The translations under genes were made by a program, and so were the position numbers. DNA of 64,000 nucleotides from Bacteroidales bacterium. Its GTDB lineage: Bacteria; Bacteroidota; Bacteroidia; Bacteroidales; UBA932. Below are positions 44,637 to 52,890 of this stretch, piece after piece. The notes beneath the pieces were generated by a model. It did not search any database. It was given only the letters and a program-made list of their open reading frames with translations, and was not told the origin of the DNA. The stretch lies in assembly GCA_016288055.1 (NCBI GenBank), contig JAEEXZ010000006.1, positions 1 to 64,000 of the forward strand, written 5' to 3'. Numbering within the stretch: position 1 is the first letter of the stretch; each line of letters begins with the position of its first letter.

Positions 44637-45667
44637 AGCGTCTTTTCTTTGTGCTTCCCGGCCAGGAGGCCGCAGGCGGCGAAGATATCCTCACCGCGCG
44701 ATGCCCGGATGGTGGCCGTGAGCCCGCCGGCATTCAGGCGGTCCCGGAAAGCCTCCATCTGTTCCCGTTCGGCCGGGCCGTAGGGGAAGTCCGGAATGCG
44801 GTGGAAACGGATCAAGTTCACCCGGCACTCAAGGTGCTTGAGCAGACGGATTAATTCGTCTGCATGGGCGGGGGTGTCGTTCCAGCCATGGAAAATGGTA
44901 TATTCGAAACTCACGCGGCGCTGGCCGGTGAAATCATACTGCTTGAGCAAGCGGATCACTTCTGTCTCCGACCAGGCTTTCTGGACGGGCATCATCTCCG
45001 CGCGCTCCTCCGGGAAAGGATTGTGCAGGGAGACGGCCAGGTGGCACTTGCACTCGTCCAGGAAGAGTTTCAGTTTGGGAAGTACGCCTATCGTGCTCAG
45101 TGTGATGCGCTTGGGGCTCCAGGCAAGGCCCCAGTCTGCCGTAAGGACTTCGATGACACGCTTGACCTGGTCCCAGTTGTCCAGCGGCTCGCCCATACCC
45201 ATGAAGACGGTATTGGTAAGTTCGCCGGCCTCTTTAATGGCAAAGTACTGGCTCAGGATGTCGGCCGCGTCGAGGTTGCCGTGGAAGCCCTGACGGCCGG
45301 TCATGCAGAACTTGCAGGCCATCTTGCAACCGGCCTGCGAGCTCACGCAGAGGGTTTTTCGGTCGTCGTCGGGAATCATGACGGCTTCCACGCAGGAATC
45401 CTCCGAGCCGCAGGTGACCGGGAAGAGGTATTTGCGGGTGCCGTCCTGGGAGGTCTGCACGTCTATCGGCTCAATCACACCCACCTCGTAGCGTTCCTTC
45501 AGCACTTCCCTGCCCTGCTTGGACAGGTTGGTCATTTCGTCGATGGACTTCACGCGTTTCTGATACAGCCACTGCGCCATCTGCTTACCGGTAAAGGCCG
45601 GCAAGCCACAATCCAACGCAATCTGTTTCAGTTCCTCCGGGGTTTTCCCCAATAGACGTATTTTCAT
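44633..45667 (-). CDS. rlmN: 23S rRNA (adenine2503-C2)-methyltransferase RlmN
   Basis: A 344-residue radical-SAM enzyme that methylates A2503 of 23S rRNA and A37 of some tRNAs. The cluster motif CKMACKFC (CxxxCxxC) and the MGMGEPL segment are present, and the C-terminal methyl-carrying cysteine region (TIRASRGEDIFAACG) is intact. The start at 45667 follows a promoter box; longer in-frame readings would translate the hairpin repeats upstream. Confidence 0.95.
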   Translation of the reverse strand: MKIRLLGKTPEELKQIALDCGLPAFTGKQMAQWLYQKRVKSIDEMTNLSKQGREVLKERYEVGVIEPIDVQTSQDGTRKYLFPVTCGSEDSCVEAVMIPDDDRKTLCVSSQAGCKMACKFCMTGRQGFHGNLDAADILSQYFAIKEAGELTNTVFMGMGEPLDNWDQVKRVIEVLTADWGLAWSPKRITLSTIGVLPKLKLFLDECKCHLAVSLHNPFPEERAEMMPVQKAWSETEVIRLLKQYDFTGQRRVSFEYTIFHGWNDTPAHADELIRLLKHLECRVNLIRFHRIPDFPYGPAEREQMEAFRDRLNAGGLTATIRASRGEDIFAACGLLAGKHKEKTL

Positions 45668-45674
45668 ATCAATG

Positions 45675-45682
45675 CAAAAATA
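45675..45682 (-). promoter_or_regulatory. Promoter -7 box of rlmN
   Basis: TATTTTTG on the minus strand, seven bases before the ATG. Confidence 0.5.
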
Positions 45683-45754
45683 ACGAATTCTCTCCACATA
45701 ATCAACCGTCCGGGGCGGGGCCCTGTCTGTTCCCGACGCCGTTCTGGTGCGCCC

Positions 45755-45836
45755 AGCGTCCCAAAAAACGGGACGCTGGGCGCAAAATCGGCCTAAAACA
45801 CAACCAGCGTCCCAAAAAACGGGACGCTGGTGACAT
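45755..45836. repeat. Pair of identical palindromic hairpins between rlmN and tdk
   Basis: Two copies of CCAGCGTCCC-AAAAAA-CGGGACGCTGG. The first (about 45754-45780) is extended by GCGC/GCGC ends; the second (about 45810-45836) lies 56 bp on. On the coding (minus) strand the loop is T6. The T tract is in the loop rather than after the stem, so they are not ordinary terminators, although they stand just behind tdk. Confidence 0.75.
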
Positions 45837-45855
45837 TTCTTAAGGCCGGGAGCAC

Positions 45856-46431
45856 TTATGCGTTGTCCTCCTCCAGGGCTTTGAGGTAGCACTCGCGGCA
45901 AAGGGGCTCGTAGGTATCCTTTTCTCCCAGGACCACGAGCTTCTTGGAGGCCGACAGCCGATGGGAGTGGTTGGCCAGGGAGCCGCAGCGGACGCAGATG
46001 GCGTGAACCTTCTGGACATCTTCGGCGATAGCCATCAGACCCGGCATGGGGCCGAACGGTTTTCCAAGGTAATCCGTATCCAGACCGGCGATGATTACGC
46101 GGACACCGCGATTGGCCAGTTCCTGGCAGACTTCGATGATGCTGTCGTCGAAAAACTGGGCCTCGTCAATGCCGACGACTTCTACGTCGGGCTCTATCTG
46201 AAGCATACGGGAAGGCGATTTGATGGGGGTGCAGGAAATGCTGTGGGAATCATGCGAGACGACGTCCAGGTCTGAGTAGCGCTTGTCTATGGTAGGTTTG
46301 AAGGTGGCGATTTTCTGTTTGGCGAACTGGGCGCGTCTGAGCCTTCTGATGAGTTCTTCCGTCTTGCCGGAGAACATGGAGCCGCAGATTACCTCAATGC
46401 AGCCCGATTTTTTTGCATTTTCCAAAAACAT
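45856..46431 (-). CDS. tdk: Thymidine kinase
   Basis: A 191-residue type II (tetrameric) thymidine kinase of the salvage pathway. The P-loop [10 protein letters not shown] starts at residue 17, the catalytic E90 is in DEAQFF, and the zinc cysteines appear as CVRC (147-150) and CREC near the C-terminus. The start at 46431 gives the usual family length; an upstream in-frame reading crosses the divergent promoter region and part of the next gene. Confidence 0.95.
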   Translation of the reverse strand: MFLENAKKSGCIEVICGSMFSGKTEELIRRLRRAQFAKQKIATFKPTIDKRYSDLDVVSHDSHSISCTPIKSPSRMLQIEPDVEVVGIDEAQFFDDSIIEVCQELANRGVRVIIAGLDTDYLGKPFGPMPGLMAIAEDVQKVHAICVRCGSLANHSHRLSASKKLVVLGEKDTYEPLCRECYLKALEEDNA

Positions 46432-46436
46432 TTCCT

Positions 46437-46444
46437 TAACTTTG
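46437..46444 (+). promoter_or_regulatory. Promoter of the coiled-coil protein gene
   Basis: TAACTTTG with a TTTG at 46412-46415 (21-bp spacer). It lies inside the leader of tdk, so the two divergent promoters overlap. Confidence 0.5.
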
Positions 46445-46472
46445 TTAGGTGAAGTACAGGTTATCTGTAGTG

Positions 46473-46480
46473 CAAATATA
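46473..46480 (-). promoter_or_regulatory. Promoter -7 box of tdk
   Basis: TATATTTG on the minus strand, 41 bp before the tdk ATG. Confidence 0.55.
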
Positions 46481-46488
46481 CTAAAATT

Positions 46489-47031
46489 ATGAACAAAAGT
46501 GAACAGGATTTTCTTCTGGAAACGCAAAACGAGATAGCGGCCCTGAAAGAGCGTCTCACAGCGCTGGAGGCCCGCGTCGCCGCCTTCCAGAAGAAGGCCG
46601 ATGAAACCCCGGCGGAGGCCGACGAGGTGGACTTCACGGATGTGGATCTGGGCGTGGCAGAACCTGTTGCGGTTCCCGCACCTGAACCGGCGAAAGCGCC
46701 GGCACCCAAGCCGGAGTCCAAGCCTGAGTCCAAGCCCGAGCCGATGGCCGCACCCGTAGCCGCCGCTCCGGACTATGCCTGGCGCAAGGACAATCCCGGA
46801 ATGCTGGTGAAAAACATCCGCAGCGGCATCTCGCTGCTTGACAGGGCCCAGTTCATCGGCACGCTTTTCAAGGAAGATTTTGCCCTGTACGACGCCACCA
46901 TCGCGGCGCTCAACGAGGTAAATAACCTGGAAGAGGCCGTCTCCTACATCCAGGAGCACTTCCCGCAGTGGAACCTGGGCTCCGACGTAGCCTACCGCTT
47001 CATGATGGCCATCCGTAAAAAACTGGGATAG
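46489..47031 (+). CDS. Hypothetical protein: coiled coil, Pro/Ala linker, conserved C-terminal domain
   Basis: A 180-residue protein in three parts. A coiled coil (residues about 5-40, [20 protein letters not shown]) is followed by an acidic then Pro/Ala/Lys linker with tandem PESK repeats (about 41-97), and then a helical domain (98-180, [19 protein letters not shown]...[13 protein letters not shown]). I do not recognise a named domain, though similar proteins occur next to rsmI in Bacteroidales as I recall. No signal peptide is seen. Its stop overlaps the GTG of rsmI by one base. Confidence 0.75.
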   Translation: MNKSEQDFLLETQNEIAALKERLTALEARVAAFQKKADETPAEADEVDFTDVDLGVAEPVAVPAPEPAKAPAPKPESKPESKPEPMAAPVAAAPDYAWRKDNPGMLVKNIRSGISLLDRAQFIGTLFKEDFALYDATIAALNEVNNLEEAVSYIQEHFPQWNLGSDVAYRFMMAIRKKLG

Positions 47032-47762
47032 TGGCCGGCAAGCTTTATATCGTACCCACGCCCGTGGGCAATCTGGACGACATGACCATCCGTGCCGTCA
47101 AGGTCCTCCAGGAAGCAGACCTCATCCTGGCCGAGGACACCCGCACCTCGTCGGTGCTGCTCAAACATTTCGACATTCATCGGCCCCTCCAGAGCCATCA
47201 CAAGTTCAACGAGCACCAGACGGTGCAGCTTGTGAAGGAGCGCATCCTGGGCGGCCTCAACGTGGCGCTCATATCGGACGCCGGCACGCCGGGCATATCG
47301 GACCCCGGTTTCCTGCTGGCCCGTACCTGCGCAGAGGAAGGCATCGAGGTGCAAACCCTTCCGGGGGCCACCGCCTGCATTCCCGCCATCGTTTCCAGCG
47401 GTCTCCCCTGCGACCGCTTTGCCTTCGAAGGCTTCCTGCCTCAGAAAAAAGGCCGGCAGACCCATCTGCAGGAACTCTCCCGCGAAACCCGGACCATGGT
47501 GTTTTACGAAAGCCCTTTCAGGCTGGTCAAAACCCTGGACCAATTCGCCGAATTCTTCGGGCCGGAGCGCCCTTGCTCCGTAGCCCGCGAAATCTCCAAA
47601 GTTCACGAAGAACACAGACGCGGAACACTGGCCCAGGTGGCCGACTGGTTCCGCGAACACGAACCGAAAGGTGAAATAGTAATTGTGGTGGGTGGGGCCC
47701 CGCCTGAAAAAACGCAGAAGAAAAAGCGTTATGGCCCCTCAGAAGAATCCGAAGAAGAATAA
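47031..47762 (+). CDS. rsmI: 16S rRNA (cytidine1402-2'-O)-methyltransferase
   Basis: A 243-residue TP-methylase fold enzyme that modifies C1402 in the decoding centre. The N-terminal [23 protein letters not shown] and the GTPGISDPG loop are the family hallmarks. It starts with GTG at 47031, overlapping the upstream stop (TAGTG). The end overlaps the following gene by 32 bp. Confidence 0.94.
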   Translation: MAGKLYIVPTPVGNLDDMTIRAVKVLQEADLILAEDTRTSSVLLKHFDIHRPLQSHHKFNEHQTVQLVKERILGGLNVALISDAGTPGISDPGFLLARTCAEEGIEVQTLPGATACIPAIVSSGLPCDRFAFEGFLPQKKGRQTHLQELSRETRTMVFYESPFRLVKTLDQFAEFFGPERPCSVAREISKVHEEHRRGTLAQVADWFREHEPKGEIVIVVGGAPPEKTQKKKRYGPSEESEEE

Positions 47763-48666
47763 CGGCCGTATCACGGCCAGCTTCACCACGGGCGCAATCG
47801 CCCTTGTTTTCCTCATCATCGGTTACCAGGTTGCCCTGTTCATACACAGGGCCGCCGTCACGCGGCTTGTCGCCAACCGGGACAATCCGGACACGGTGTA
47901 TGTTTACGTGGAGCCGGATGCCGCAGAGAATGGTGCTGTCACCAAAGGGCGTCAGCCATCTGTTTTACCCATTCGGGGCAGCATCTCCTCTGAGGGGAGG
48001 ATTGTCAGAAAAGAATCTGCACATTCGCAGGAGGCCGTCAAAGTCCGGGAAAAGGCGTCGCCCCGGAAGGTGGAGAGTTTCCGCTTCAATCCCAATACCG
48101 TAAGCGTGGAAGACCTGCAGCGACTGGGCTTCAGCGAGAAACAGGCGCTCTCGATAGACAATTACCGGCAAAAAGGCGGCCGCTTCCGCCGGCCGTCGGA
48201 CTTTGCCCGGAGCTATGTGGTGGCCGATTCCGTCTTCGCCCGCCTGGAGAAGTTCATCGACATCCCCCGCATAGACATAAACACGGCCGACAGCACCGCG
48301 CTCCTGGCCCTGCCCGGGATCGGCCCCTTCTTTGCCGGCAAGGTGGTGCAGTACCGTTCGCAGCTGGGCGGCTATTCCTGCCCGGAGCAACTCATGGAGA
48401 TCTGGCACTTCGACGAGGAAAAGTATGAAGCCCTCCGGGACCTCATCAGCTGTTCCGCCGCACCCGCGTTCGCGCTCTGGGCCCTACCGGAGGCGGAACT
48501 GTCGCGCCATCCGCACATCACCCGTGCCGAGGCCCGCGGCATCGTCCTCTTCCGGGAACACCATCGGCCCGAAGAATGCACCCTCGAGGCACTTCGCACG
48601 GCCGGCATCCTCTCCGATGAACATTTTCGCCAGCTTTCGCTCTGCCGCATTGCCCCATTCGAATAG
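47731..48666 (+). CDS. Helix-hairpin-helix membrane-anchored protein (ComEA-like)
   Basis: A 311-residue protein with an N-terminal membrane anchor (TGAIALVFLIIGYQVALFI, about residues 20-38), a variable linker, and then repeated helix-hairpin-helix units. The clearest are SVEDLQRLGFSEKQALSIDNY and INTADSTALLALPGIGPFFAGKVVQYR. HhH proteins of this kind bind DNA in the periplasm or at the membrane, for example in competence, but no other competence gene is nearby. Start 47731 (MAPQKN) was chosen because it places the anchor at the N-terminus. Confidence 0.8.
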   Translation: MAPQKNPKKNNGRITASFTTGAIALVFLIIGYQVALFIHRAAVTRLVANRDNPDTVYVYVEPDAAENGAVTKGRQPSVLPIRGSISSEGRIVRKESAHSQEAVKVREKASPRKVESFRFNPNTVSVEDLQRLGFSEKQALSIDNYRQKGGRFRRPSDFARSYVVADSVFARLEKFIDIPRIDINTADSTALLALPGIGPFFAGKVVQYRSQLGGYSCPEQLMEIWHFDEEKYEALRDLISCSAAPAFALWALPEAELSRHPHITRAEARGIVLFREHHRPEECTLEALRTAGILSDEHFRQLSLCRIAPFE

Positions 48667-48684
48667 AACTGCGACGAACAAAAA

Positions 48685-48767
48685 TGTGCGCGGGCGTTGC
48701 GATGGCAGAAGAAATTTGGTTTTTCGGGTCCCGCCCCGAAAAATAAATTTCTTCTGCCGTTGGCCCA
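48685..48767 (+). repeat. Palindrome A1
   Basis: Core 48704-48758 (55 bp). Outer arms GGCAGAAGAAATTT / AAATTTCTTCTGCC pair over 14 bp, GG opposite TA forms an internal bulge, and inner arms TTTTTCGGG / CCCGAAAAA enclose a short tip. Conserved flanks are GCGCGGGCGTTGCGAT and GTTGGCCCA. Confidence 0.9.
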
Positions 48768-48797
48768 GCCGGATTCAAGCACAATTCCAGATAAATT

Positions 48798-48833
48798 CTG
48801 CTTAAGACCGTCACGCATGACGAACAAAAGCAG
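48798..48833 (+). repeat. B hairpin unit 1
   Basis: A 36-bp imperfect palindrome with arms CTGCTT / AAGCAG outside and CGTCA / TGACG inside; the loop is CGCA. It is followed by GATTTGGGCC. Confidence 0.8.
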
Positions 48834-48848
48834 GATTTGGGCCGTATT

Positions 48849-48884
48849 CTGCTTAAGATCGTCACCGCTGACGAACAAAAGCAG
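48849..48884 (+). repeat. B hairpin unit 2
   Basis: As unit 1, shifted by 51 bp. Arms CTGCTT / AAGCAG and TCGTCA / TGACGA; the loop is CCGC. A half unit with an eroded right arm starts at 48900. Confidence 0.8.
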
Positions 48885-48932
48885 GATTTGCCGCATATTC
48901 TGCTTAAGATCGTAACGCATGGCAAATGAAAA

Positions 48933-49015
48933 TGCGCGCGGGCGTTGCGATGGCAGAAGAAATTTGGTTTTTCGGGTCCCGCCCCGAAAAATAAATTTCT
49001 TCTGCCGTTGGCCCT
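48933..49015 (+). repeat. Palindrome A2
   Basis: Core 48952-49006. The core is identical to A1, including bulge and tip, and begins 248 bp after it. Confidence 0.9.
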
Positions 49016-49045
49016 GCCAGATTCAAGCACAATTCCAGAGAAATT

Positions 49046-49081
49046 CTGCTCAAGACCGTCACACCTGACGAACAAAAGCAG
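49046..49081 (+). repeat. B hairpin unit 3
   Basis: CTGCTC at the left outer arm (one change) and ACC in the loop. The inner stem CGTCA / TGACG is unchanged. Confidence 0.8.
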
Positions 49082-49096
49082 GATTTGGGCCATATT

Positions 49097-49132
49097 ATGC
49101 TTAAGATCGTCACCACTGACGAACAAAAGCAG
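49097..49132 (+). repeat. B hairpin unit 4
   Basis: 51 bp after unit 3. The loop is CCAC and the stem is intact. A further half unit begins at 49148 and runs to the transposase stop. Confidence 0.8.
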
Positions 49133-49202
49133 GATTTGCCGCATATTCTGCTTAAGATCGTAACGCATGGCGGACAGAAGGCAGGCGTGACGAACAGAGA
49201 CG

Positions 49203-50117
49203 TTACCGGATGCCGTAGTCTTTGGAGCGGATGGCCTGGATGATGGTAAGCTCGGACAGGTAAAATGCCTGTGCCATCAAACGGGTGTCAAGACTCAAGC
49301 TCTCATGCAACCGGACAGCCACACGGCATTTTTCCTCTTTCGAAAGCGATTTGAAAAGCCGACCGGGATAGGAGTTTCGCAGTTCTGTATTCACGATATC
49401 GCGGACCTCGCTCTGTGAGAATACCACTTCTTCACCCAGGGTGCGGGCAATCTTCACAGCCGTTTCGTACTCTTTCACCAAGCGGGTATGGTATTCCTTG
49501 GGCGAGCCAAACAGCCGCTCCACCTCCGTCACATCTATAAAGTTACTTGGCAGAACGCCCAGCACAGGATGTATGAGCCAATTTGGCGGCAAAGTCTCCC
49601 TTGAGCCGGTAATAGACCTGATATCAACTATTTGCAGAGAAGACACCTTTTCTCCGCCAAGCATCCCAGACAATTCATTGAAATACAAATAAGTACTACC
49701 CCATCTATGACCGCCCGGACAGCAAAACTCCTTCTCATAAGGATTCCGTGCCAGGTACAAGATCTCTGTCATCAGAGCCTCTTTGTTTGGTAGGGGTTTG
49801 AGAAGACAACCGTAATCTTCCGGGAGCGGAGCGCGGCCTTTTTTTAGGAGCTGCTCCGAATAACGCCGTTTGAAAAAAGAAAAAACTTTCATGCACTGCT
49901 CTCCAGTGCCGTTAAGAACAAAATGACCATGGTTGGGCATAAGTTCGAAAGCATAGAATTTCACTTCGAACTTAAGGGAAGCCAGCGCAACGCCGGCCAT
50001 GCCCATGCGGTAGTCATCATCATCGTAGAACAGCCATCGGCCCTCCAGACGGTTCAGGCACAAATGGTAATCTCCCATGGGAAGGGAGTTGTATTCGACT
50101 CTCATGCTTCTATTCAT
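49203..50117 (-). CDS. REP-associated tyrosine transposase (RAYT, Y1/HUH family)
   Basis: A 304-residue protein. The N-terminal part (about 10-130) has the Y1_Tnp layout: GDYHLCLNRL, then FELMPNHGHFVL with the HxH metal pair H63/H65, then the likely nucleophile Y86 in FFKRRYSEQLL. The C-terminal 70 residues resemble a helix-turn-helix. RAYTs nick and rejoin single-stranded DNA at REP palindromes and are usually single-copy and immobile. The gene is flanked on both sides by palindromic arrays, and its base composition looks lower in GC than recA and rsmI. The start may be 50117 or 50105 (MRVEYN). Confidence 0.85.
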   Translation of the reverse strand: MNRSMRVEYNSLPMGDYHLCLNRLEGRWLFYDDDDYRMGMAGVALASLKFEVKFYAFELMPNHGHFVLNGTGEQCMKVFSFFKRRYSEQLLKKGRAPLPEDYGCLLKPLPNKEALMTEILYLARNPYEKEFCCPGGHRWGSTYLYFNELSGMLGGEKVSSLQIVDIRSITGSRETLPPNWLIHPVLGVLPSNFIDVTEVERLFGSPKEYHTRLVKEYETAVKIARTLGEEVVFSQSEVRDIVNTELRNSYPGRLFKSLSKEEKCRVAVRLHESLSLDTRLMAQAFYLSELTIIQAIRSKDYGIR

Positions 50118-50177
50118 AACCTAAAAGAATTAGAATGCGCCACACACTACGATCTTAAGCAGGATTTGCCGTATTAT

Positions 50178-50213
50178 TTGCTTAAGATCGTCACACCTGA
50201 CGAACAAAAGCGG
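50178..50213 (+). repeat. B hairpin unit 5
   Basis: TTGCTTAAG at the left arm; the right arm is AAGCGG. The loop is ACACC type. It forms a larger inverted repeat with the CTTAAG arm at 50150-50162. Confidence 0.75.
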
Positions 50214-50261
50214 GATTGAGGTCATATTATGCTTAAGATCGTTACGCATGGCAAATGAAAA

Positions 50262-50344
50262 TGTGCGCGGGCGTTGCGATGGCAGAAGAAATTTGGTTTT
50301 TCGGGTCCCGCCCCGAAAAATAAATTTCTTCTGCCGTTGGCCCA
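50262..50344 (+). repeat. Palindrome A3
   Basis: Core 50281-50335, identical to A1 and A2, in the same orientation although on the other side of the transposase gene. Confidence 0.9.
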
Positions 50345-50374
50345 GCCGGATTCAAGCACAATTCCAGATAAATT

Positions 50375-50410
50375 CTGCTTAAGACCGTCACACCTGACGA
50401 ACAAAAGCAG
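50375..50410 (+). repeat. B hairpin unit 6
   Basis: Same stem as units 1 and 3, with an ACC loop. Confidence 0.8.
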
Positions 50411-50425
50411 GATTTGGGCCGTATT

Positions 50426-50461
50426 CTGCTTAAGATCGTCACACCTGACGAACAAAAGCAG
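50426..50461 (+). repeat. B hairpin unit 7
   Basis: 51 bp after unit 6. Followed by GATTGAGGTCATATTATG and a half unit. Confidence 0.8.
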
Positions 50462-50519
50462 GATTGAGGTCATATTATGCTTAAGATCGTATGCGCCACA
50501 GACAGGGGACACAATGCAG

Positions 50520-50548
50520 AATAGCCACGCTCAAAAAACGTGGCTATT
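50520..50548. terminator. Hairpin behind recA
   Basis: Stem AATAGCCACG / CGTGGCTATT with a nine-base loop containing A6 (T6 on the recA strand). It may end recA, but the T tract is in the loop, as in the pair at 45755-45836. Confidence 0.5.
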
Positions 50549-50569
50549 GACGATTAAAGAGTCGAAGTG

Positions 50570-51595
50570 TTAGTCCTGCACAGTAGCCAGGGCCTCGCGG
50601 ATCTTGGCCTCGATTTCCTCTGCCAGTTCCACGTTGTCCAGCATGAGCTGCTTGACAGCCTCACGGCCTTGGGCAAGCTTGCTTTCCCCATAGCTGAACC
50701 AGGAACCGGACTTCTGGATGATACCCAGCTCAACGCCCAGGTCCACGATTTCGCCACTGCGGGAGATGCCCTCGCCGAACACGATGTCGAATTCGGCCTT
50801 CTTGAAAGGCGGGGCCATCTTGTTTTTGACCACTTTTACTTTTACATGGTTACCAAGAGCTTCGTCGCCATCCTTGATCTGGGTGGTACGACGGATATCC
50901 AGGCGCACGGAAGCGTAAAACTTCAACGCGTTACCGCCTGTAGTGGTTTCGGGGTTTCCGAACATGACGCCGATCTTCTCGCGCAACTGGTTGATGAAGA
51001 TGCAGCAGGTATTGGTCTTGGAGATGTTGGCCGTCAGTTTGCGGAGAGCCTGGGACATGAGGCGGGCCTGGAGGCCCACTTTGTTGTCTCCCATTTCTCC
51101 TTCAATCTCGGCGCGGGGGGTAAGGGCGGCGACGGAGTCGATGACCACAATGTCCAGGGCGCCGCTGCGGATGAGATTGTCCGCGATCTCGAGCGCTTGC
51201 TCACCGTTGTCCGGCTGGGAGATGAGGAGGGTGTCCAGATCTACCCCGAGGGCCTTGGCATAGGTACGGTCGAACGCATGCTCTGCATCAATGATGGCAG
51301 CGATGCCGCCGTTTTTCTGCGCCTGGGCGATGGCGTGAATGGCAAGCGTAGTTTTACCGGAACTTTCCGGACCATAAATCTCAATGATACGACCTTTGGG
51401 GTAACCGCCGATGCCCAGGGCATGGTCCAATGCGATGGAACCGCTGGGAATCACCTGCGAGGCATCCCATTCGGGCTGGTCTCCCAGTTTCATGATGGTA
51501 CCCTTGCCGTAATCCTTCTCAATTTTGTCAATGGTTGCCTGGAGTGCCTTGAGACGGGCTGCTCCCTGCGTTGCGTCAACTGCTTCTTTTGCCAT
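50570..51595 (-). CDS. recA: Recombinase RecA
   Basis: A 341-residue strand-exchange ATPase central to homologous recombination. The P-loop GPESSGKTT (near residue 70) and the DNA-binding loops with [20 protein letters not shown] are present. The start at 51595 ([11 protein letters not shown]) follows the TATATTTG box; the longer reading crosses that promoter. Its 3' end abuts the REP-like array. Confidence 0.97.
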   Translation of the reverse strand: MAKEAVDATQGAARLKALQATIDKIEKDYGKGTIMKLGDQPEWDASQVIPSGSIALDHALGIGGYPKGRIIEIYGPESSGKTTLAIHAIAQAQKNGGIAAIIDAEHAFDRTYAKALGVDLDTLLISQPDNGEQALEIADNLIRSGALDIVVIDSVAALTPRAEIEGEMGDNKVGLQARLMSQALRKLTANISKTNTCCIFINQLREKIGVMFGNPETTTGGNALKFYASVRLDIRRTTQIKDGDEALGNHVKVKVVKNKMAPPFKKAEFDIVFGEGISRSGEIVDLGVELGIIQKSGSWFSYGESKLAQGREAVKQLMLDNVELAEEIEAKIREALATVQD

Positions 51596-51602
51596 AATCT
51601 TA

Positions 51603-51610
51603 CAAATATA
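51603..51610 (-). promoter_or_regulatory. Promoter -7 box of recA
   Basis: TATATTTG on the minus strand, seven bases before the ATG. I see no obvious LexA-like dyad overlapping it. Confidence 0.55.
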
Positions 51611-51660
51611 GTTCGCGACGTCCTGTAAAGCCGCATCTACAAAGTTAAGAAAAATTTCGT

Positions 51661-51668
51661 TATTTTTG
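51661..51668 (+). promoter_or_regulatory. Promoter -7 box of sstT
   Basis: TATTTTTG, four bases before the sstT ATG, divergent from recA. Confidence 0.45.
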
Positions 51669-51672
51669 CAAT

Positions 51673-52890
51673 ATGGCAAAACTTGAATCTCTGACCAGGA
51701 AGTGGGCCCAAAGCAGCCTCATCCTCCGCATCCTCGGAGGGCTGATCATCGGCGCAATCCTGGGCCTTGCAGCGCCCGGGCTCAGCGGCATCGGCATCCT
51801 GGGGAAAGTATTCGTAGGCGCCCTCAAGGCCATCGCTCCCCTGCTGGTCTTCGTGCTGGTCACCGTTTCCATCGCCAAGGCGGGCTCCGGACTGGGGCCG
51901 CGCTTCCGCACGGTCATCGGCCTGTATCTGGTGAGTACGCTGGGGGCGGCGCTCGTGGCCGTCACCGGCAGCAAACTCTTCCCGGTGACGCTCCAGCTGA
52001 GCGATGTGGCCGACGGTAGCGCGCCCAGCGCCCTCGCAGACGTGTTCTCGATCCTGCTCACCAACCTGGTGGCCAATCCGGTGGGGGCCATCGTGCAGGC
52101 CAACTACATCGGCATTCTCTTTTGGTCTGTCCTGCTGGGACTGGGGCTGAGGATGGCCGCCTCCAAGGAGACCCTCCAGGTCTTCACGGATTTTTCCGAA
52201 GTGCTCTCCCGCATGGTGAGATGGATCATCCAGTTCGCGCCCTTCGGCATCCTGGGCCTGGTTTTCTCCGCCGTCTCCGAAAGCGGCATGGCGGTTTTCA
52301 CCACTTACGGGAAACTGGTTCTGCTGCTGGTGGGATGCATGCTTTTCAATACGCTTGTACTCAACCCCTTCTGGTCATTTCTCGTTACCAGAAGCAACCC
52401 CTATCCCCTGCTGTGGACATGCCTGAAGGAAAGCGCCATCCACGCCTTCTTCACGCGCTCCTCTGCAGCAAACATCCCCATCAACATGCAGCTATGCAAG
52501 AAGATGGGGATGGATGAGGATTTCTATTCGGTGAGCATTCCGCTCGGCGCCACCATCAACATGAACGGAGCGGCCGTCACCATTACGGTCTTTACCCTGG
52601 CCGTCGCCGCCACCGTCGGGATTCCGGTGAATTTCGCCACGGGACTGCTGCTGGGCGTCGTCGCCACGATGGGGGCCTGCGGCGCTTCCGGCATTGCGGG
52701 GGGCTCGCTGCTGCTGATTCCCCTCGCGTGCTCGTTCCTGGGTATCGGCAACGACGTTGCGATGCAGGCGGTAGCGGTGGGATTCATCATCGGCGTCATT
52801 CAGGACTCCGTGGAAACGGCGCTGAATTCCAGCGCGGACGTCTTCTTTACCGCTACGGCAGAACGGAAGGAACGCGCTAAGCTTCGCTGA
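51673..52890 (+). CDS. sstT: Sodium:serine/threonine symporter SstT
   Basis: A 405-residue inner-membrane protein of the dicarboxylate/amino acid:cation symporter family. The re-entrant loop serine-rich [14 protein letters not shown] and the [11 protein letters not shown] segment are the DAACS signatures; the overall length and start fit SstT. It takes up Ser and Thr with Na+. It converges on the sulfate-type transporter gene and overlaps its end by 14 bp. Confidence 0.9.
   Translation: MAKLESLTRKWAQSSLILRILGGLIIGAILGLAAPGLSGIGILGKVFVGALKAIAPLLVFVLVTVSIAKAGSGLGPRFRTVIGLYLVSTLGAALVAVTGSKLFPVTLQLSDVADGSAPSALADVFSILLTNLVANPVGAIVQANYIGILFWSVLLGLGLRMAASKETLQVFTDFSEVLSRMVRWIIQFAPFGILGLVFSAVSESGMAVFTTYGKLVLLLVGCMLFNTLVLNPFWSFLVTRSNPYPLLWTCLKESAIHAFFTRSSAANIPINMQLCKKMGMDEDFYSVSIPLGATINMNGAAVTITVFTLAVAATVGIPVNFATGLLLGVVATMGACGASGIAGGSLLLIPLACSFLGIGNDVAMQAVAVGFIIGVIQDSVETALNSSADVFFTATAERKERAKLR

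Larger units (their letters stand above)
48667..49202. repeat. Two composite REP-like arrays on the 3' side of the transposase gene
   Basis: The 536 bp hold two tandem copies of a composite unit about 248 bp long. Each copy is palindrome A, then a roughly 40-bp linker ending AATTCCAG, then two complete B hairpins and one half B ending TAACGCATGGC. The first copy starts five bases after the upstream gene's stop and the second ends at the stop of the transposase gene. Short reading frames across it are repeat translations. Confidence 0.85.
50139..50510. repeat. Composite REP-like array on the 5' side of the transposase gene
   Basis: Contains an inverted B arm (CGATCTTAAGCAG, 50150-50162), B unit 5, palindrome A3, B units 6 and 7, and a terminal half unit TGCTTAAGATCG (50478-50489). 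The two ends therefore carry inverted CTTAAG arms, each with an ATGCGCCACA sequence adjacent. It lies between the transposase start and the recA 3' end; nothing else is seen in 50118-50569 apart from a small hairpin. Confidence 0.85.

Noticed and set aside
48518..49168. Open frames across the repeat arrays that encode repeated KQN..ILLLFV blocks.
   Set aside because: They are translations of the A and B repeats, differ between blocks and have no initiation context.
48667..50510. The 51-bp-period units considered as a CRISPR array.
   Set aside because: The units are themselves palindromes with near-constant intervals, there are only two per block, and no cas gene is nearby.
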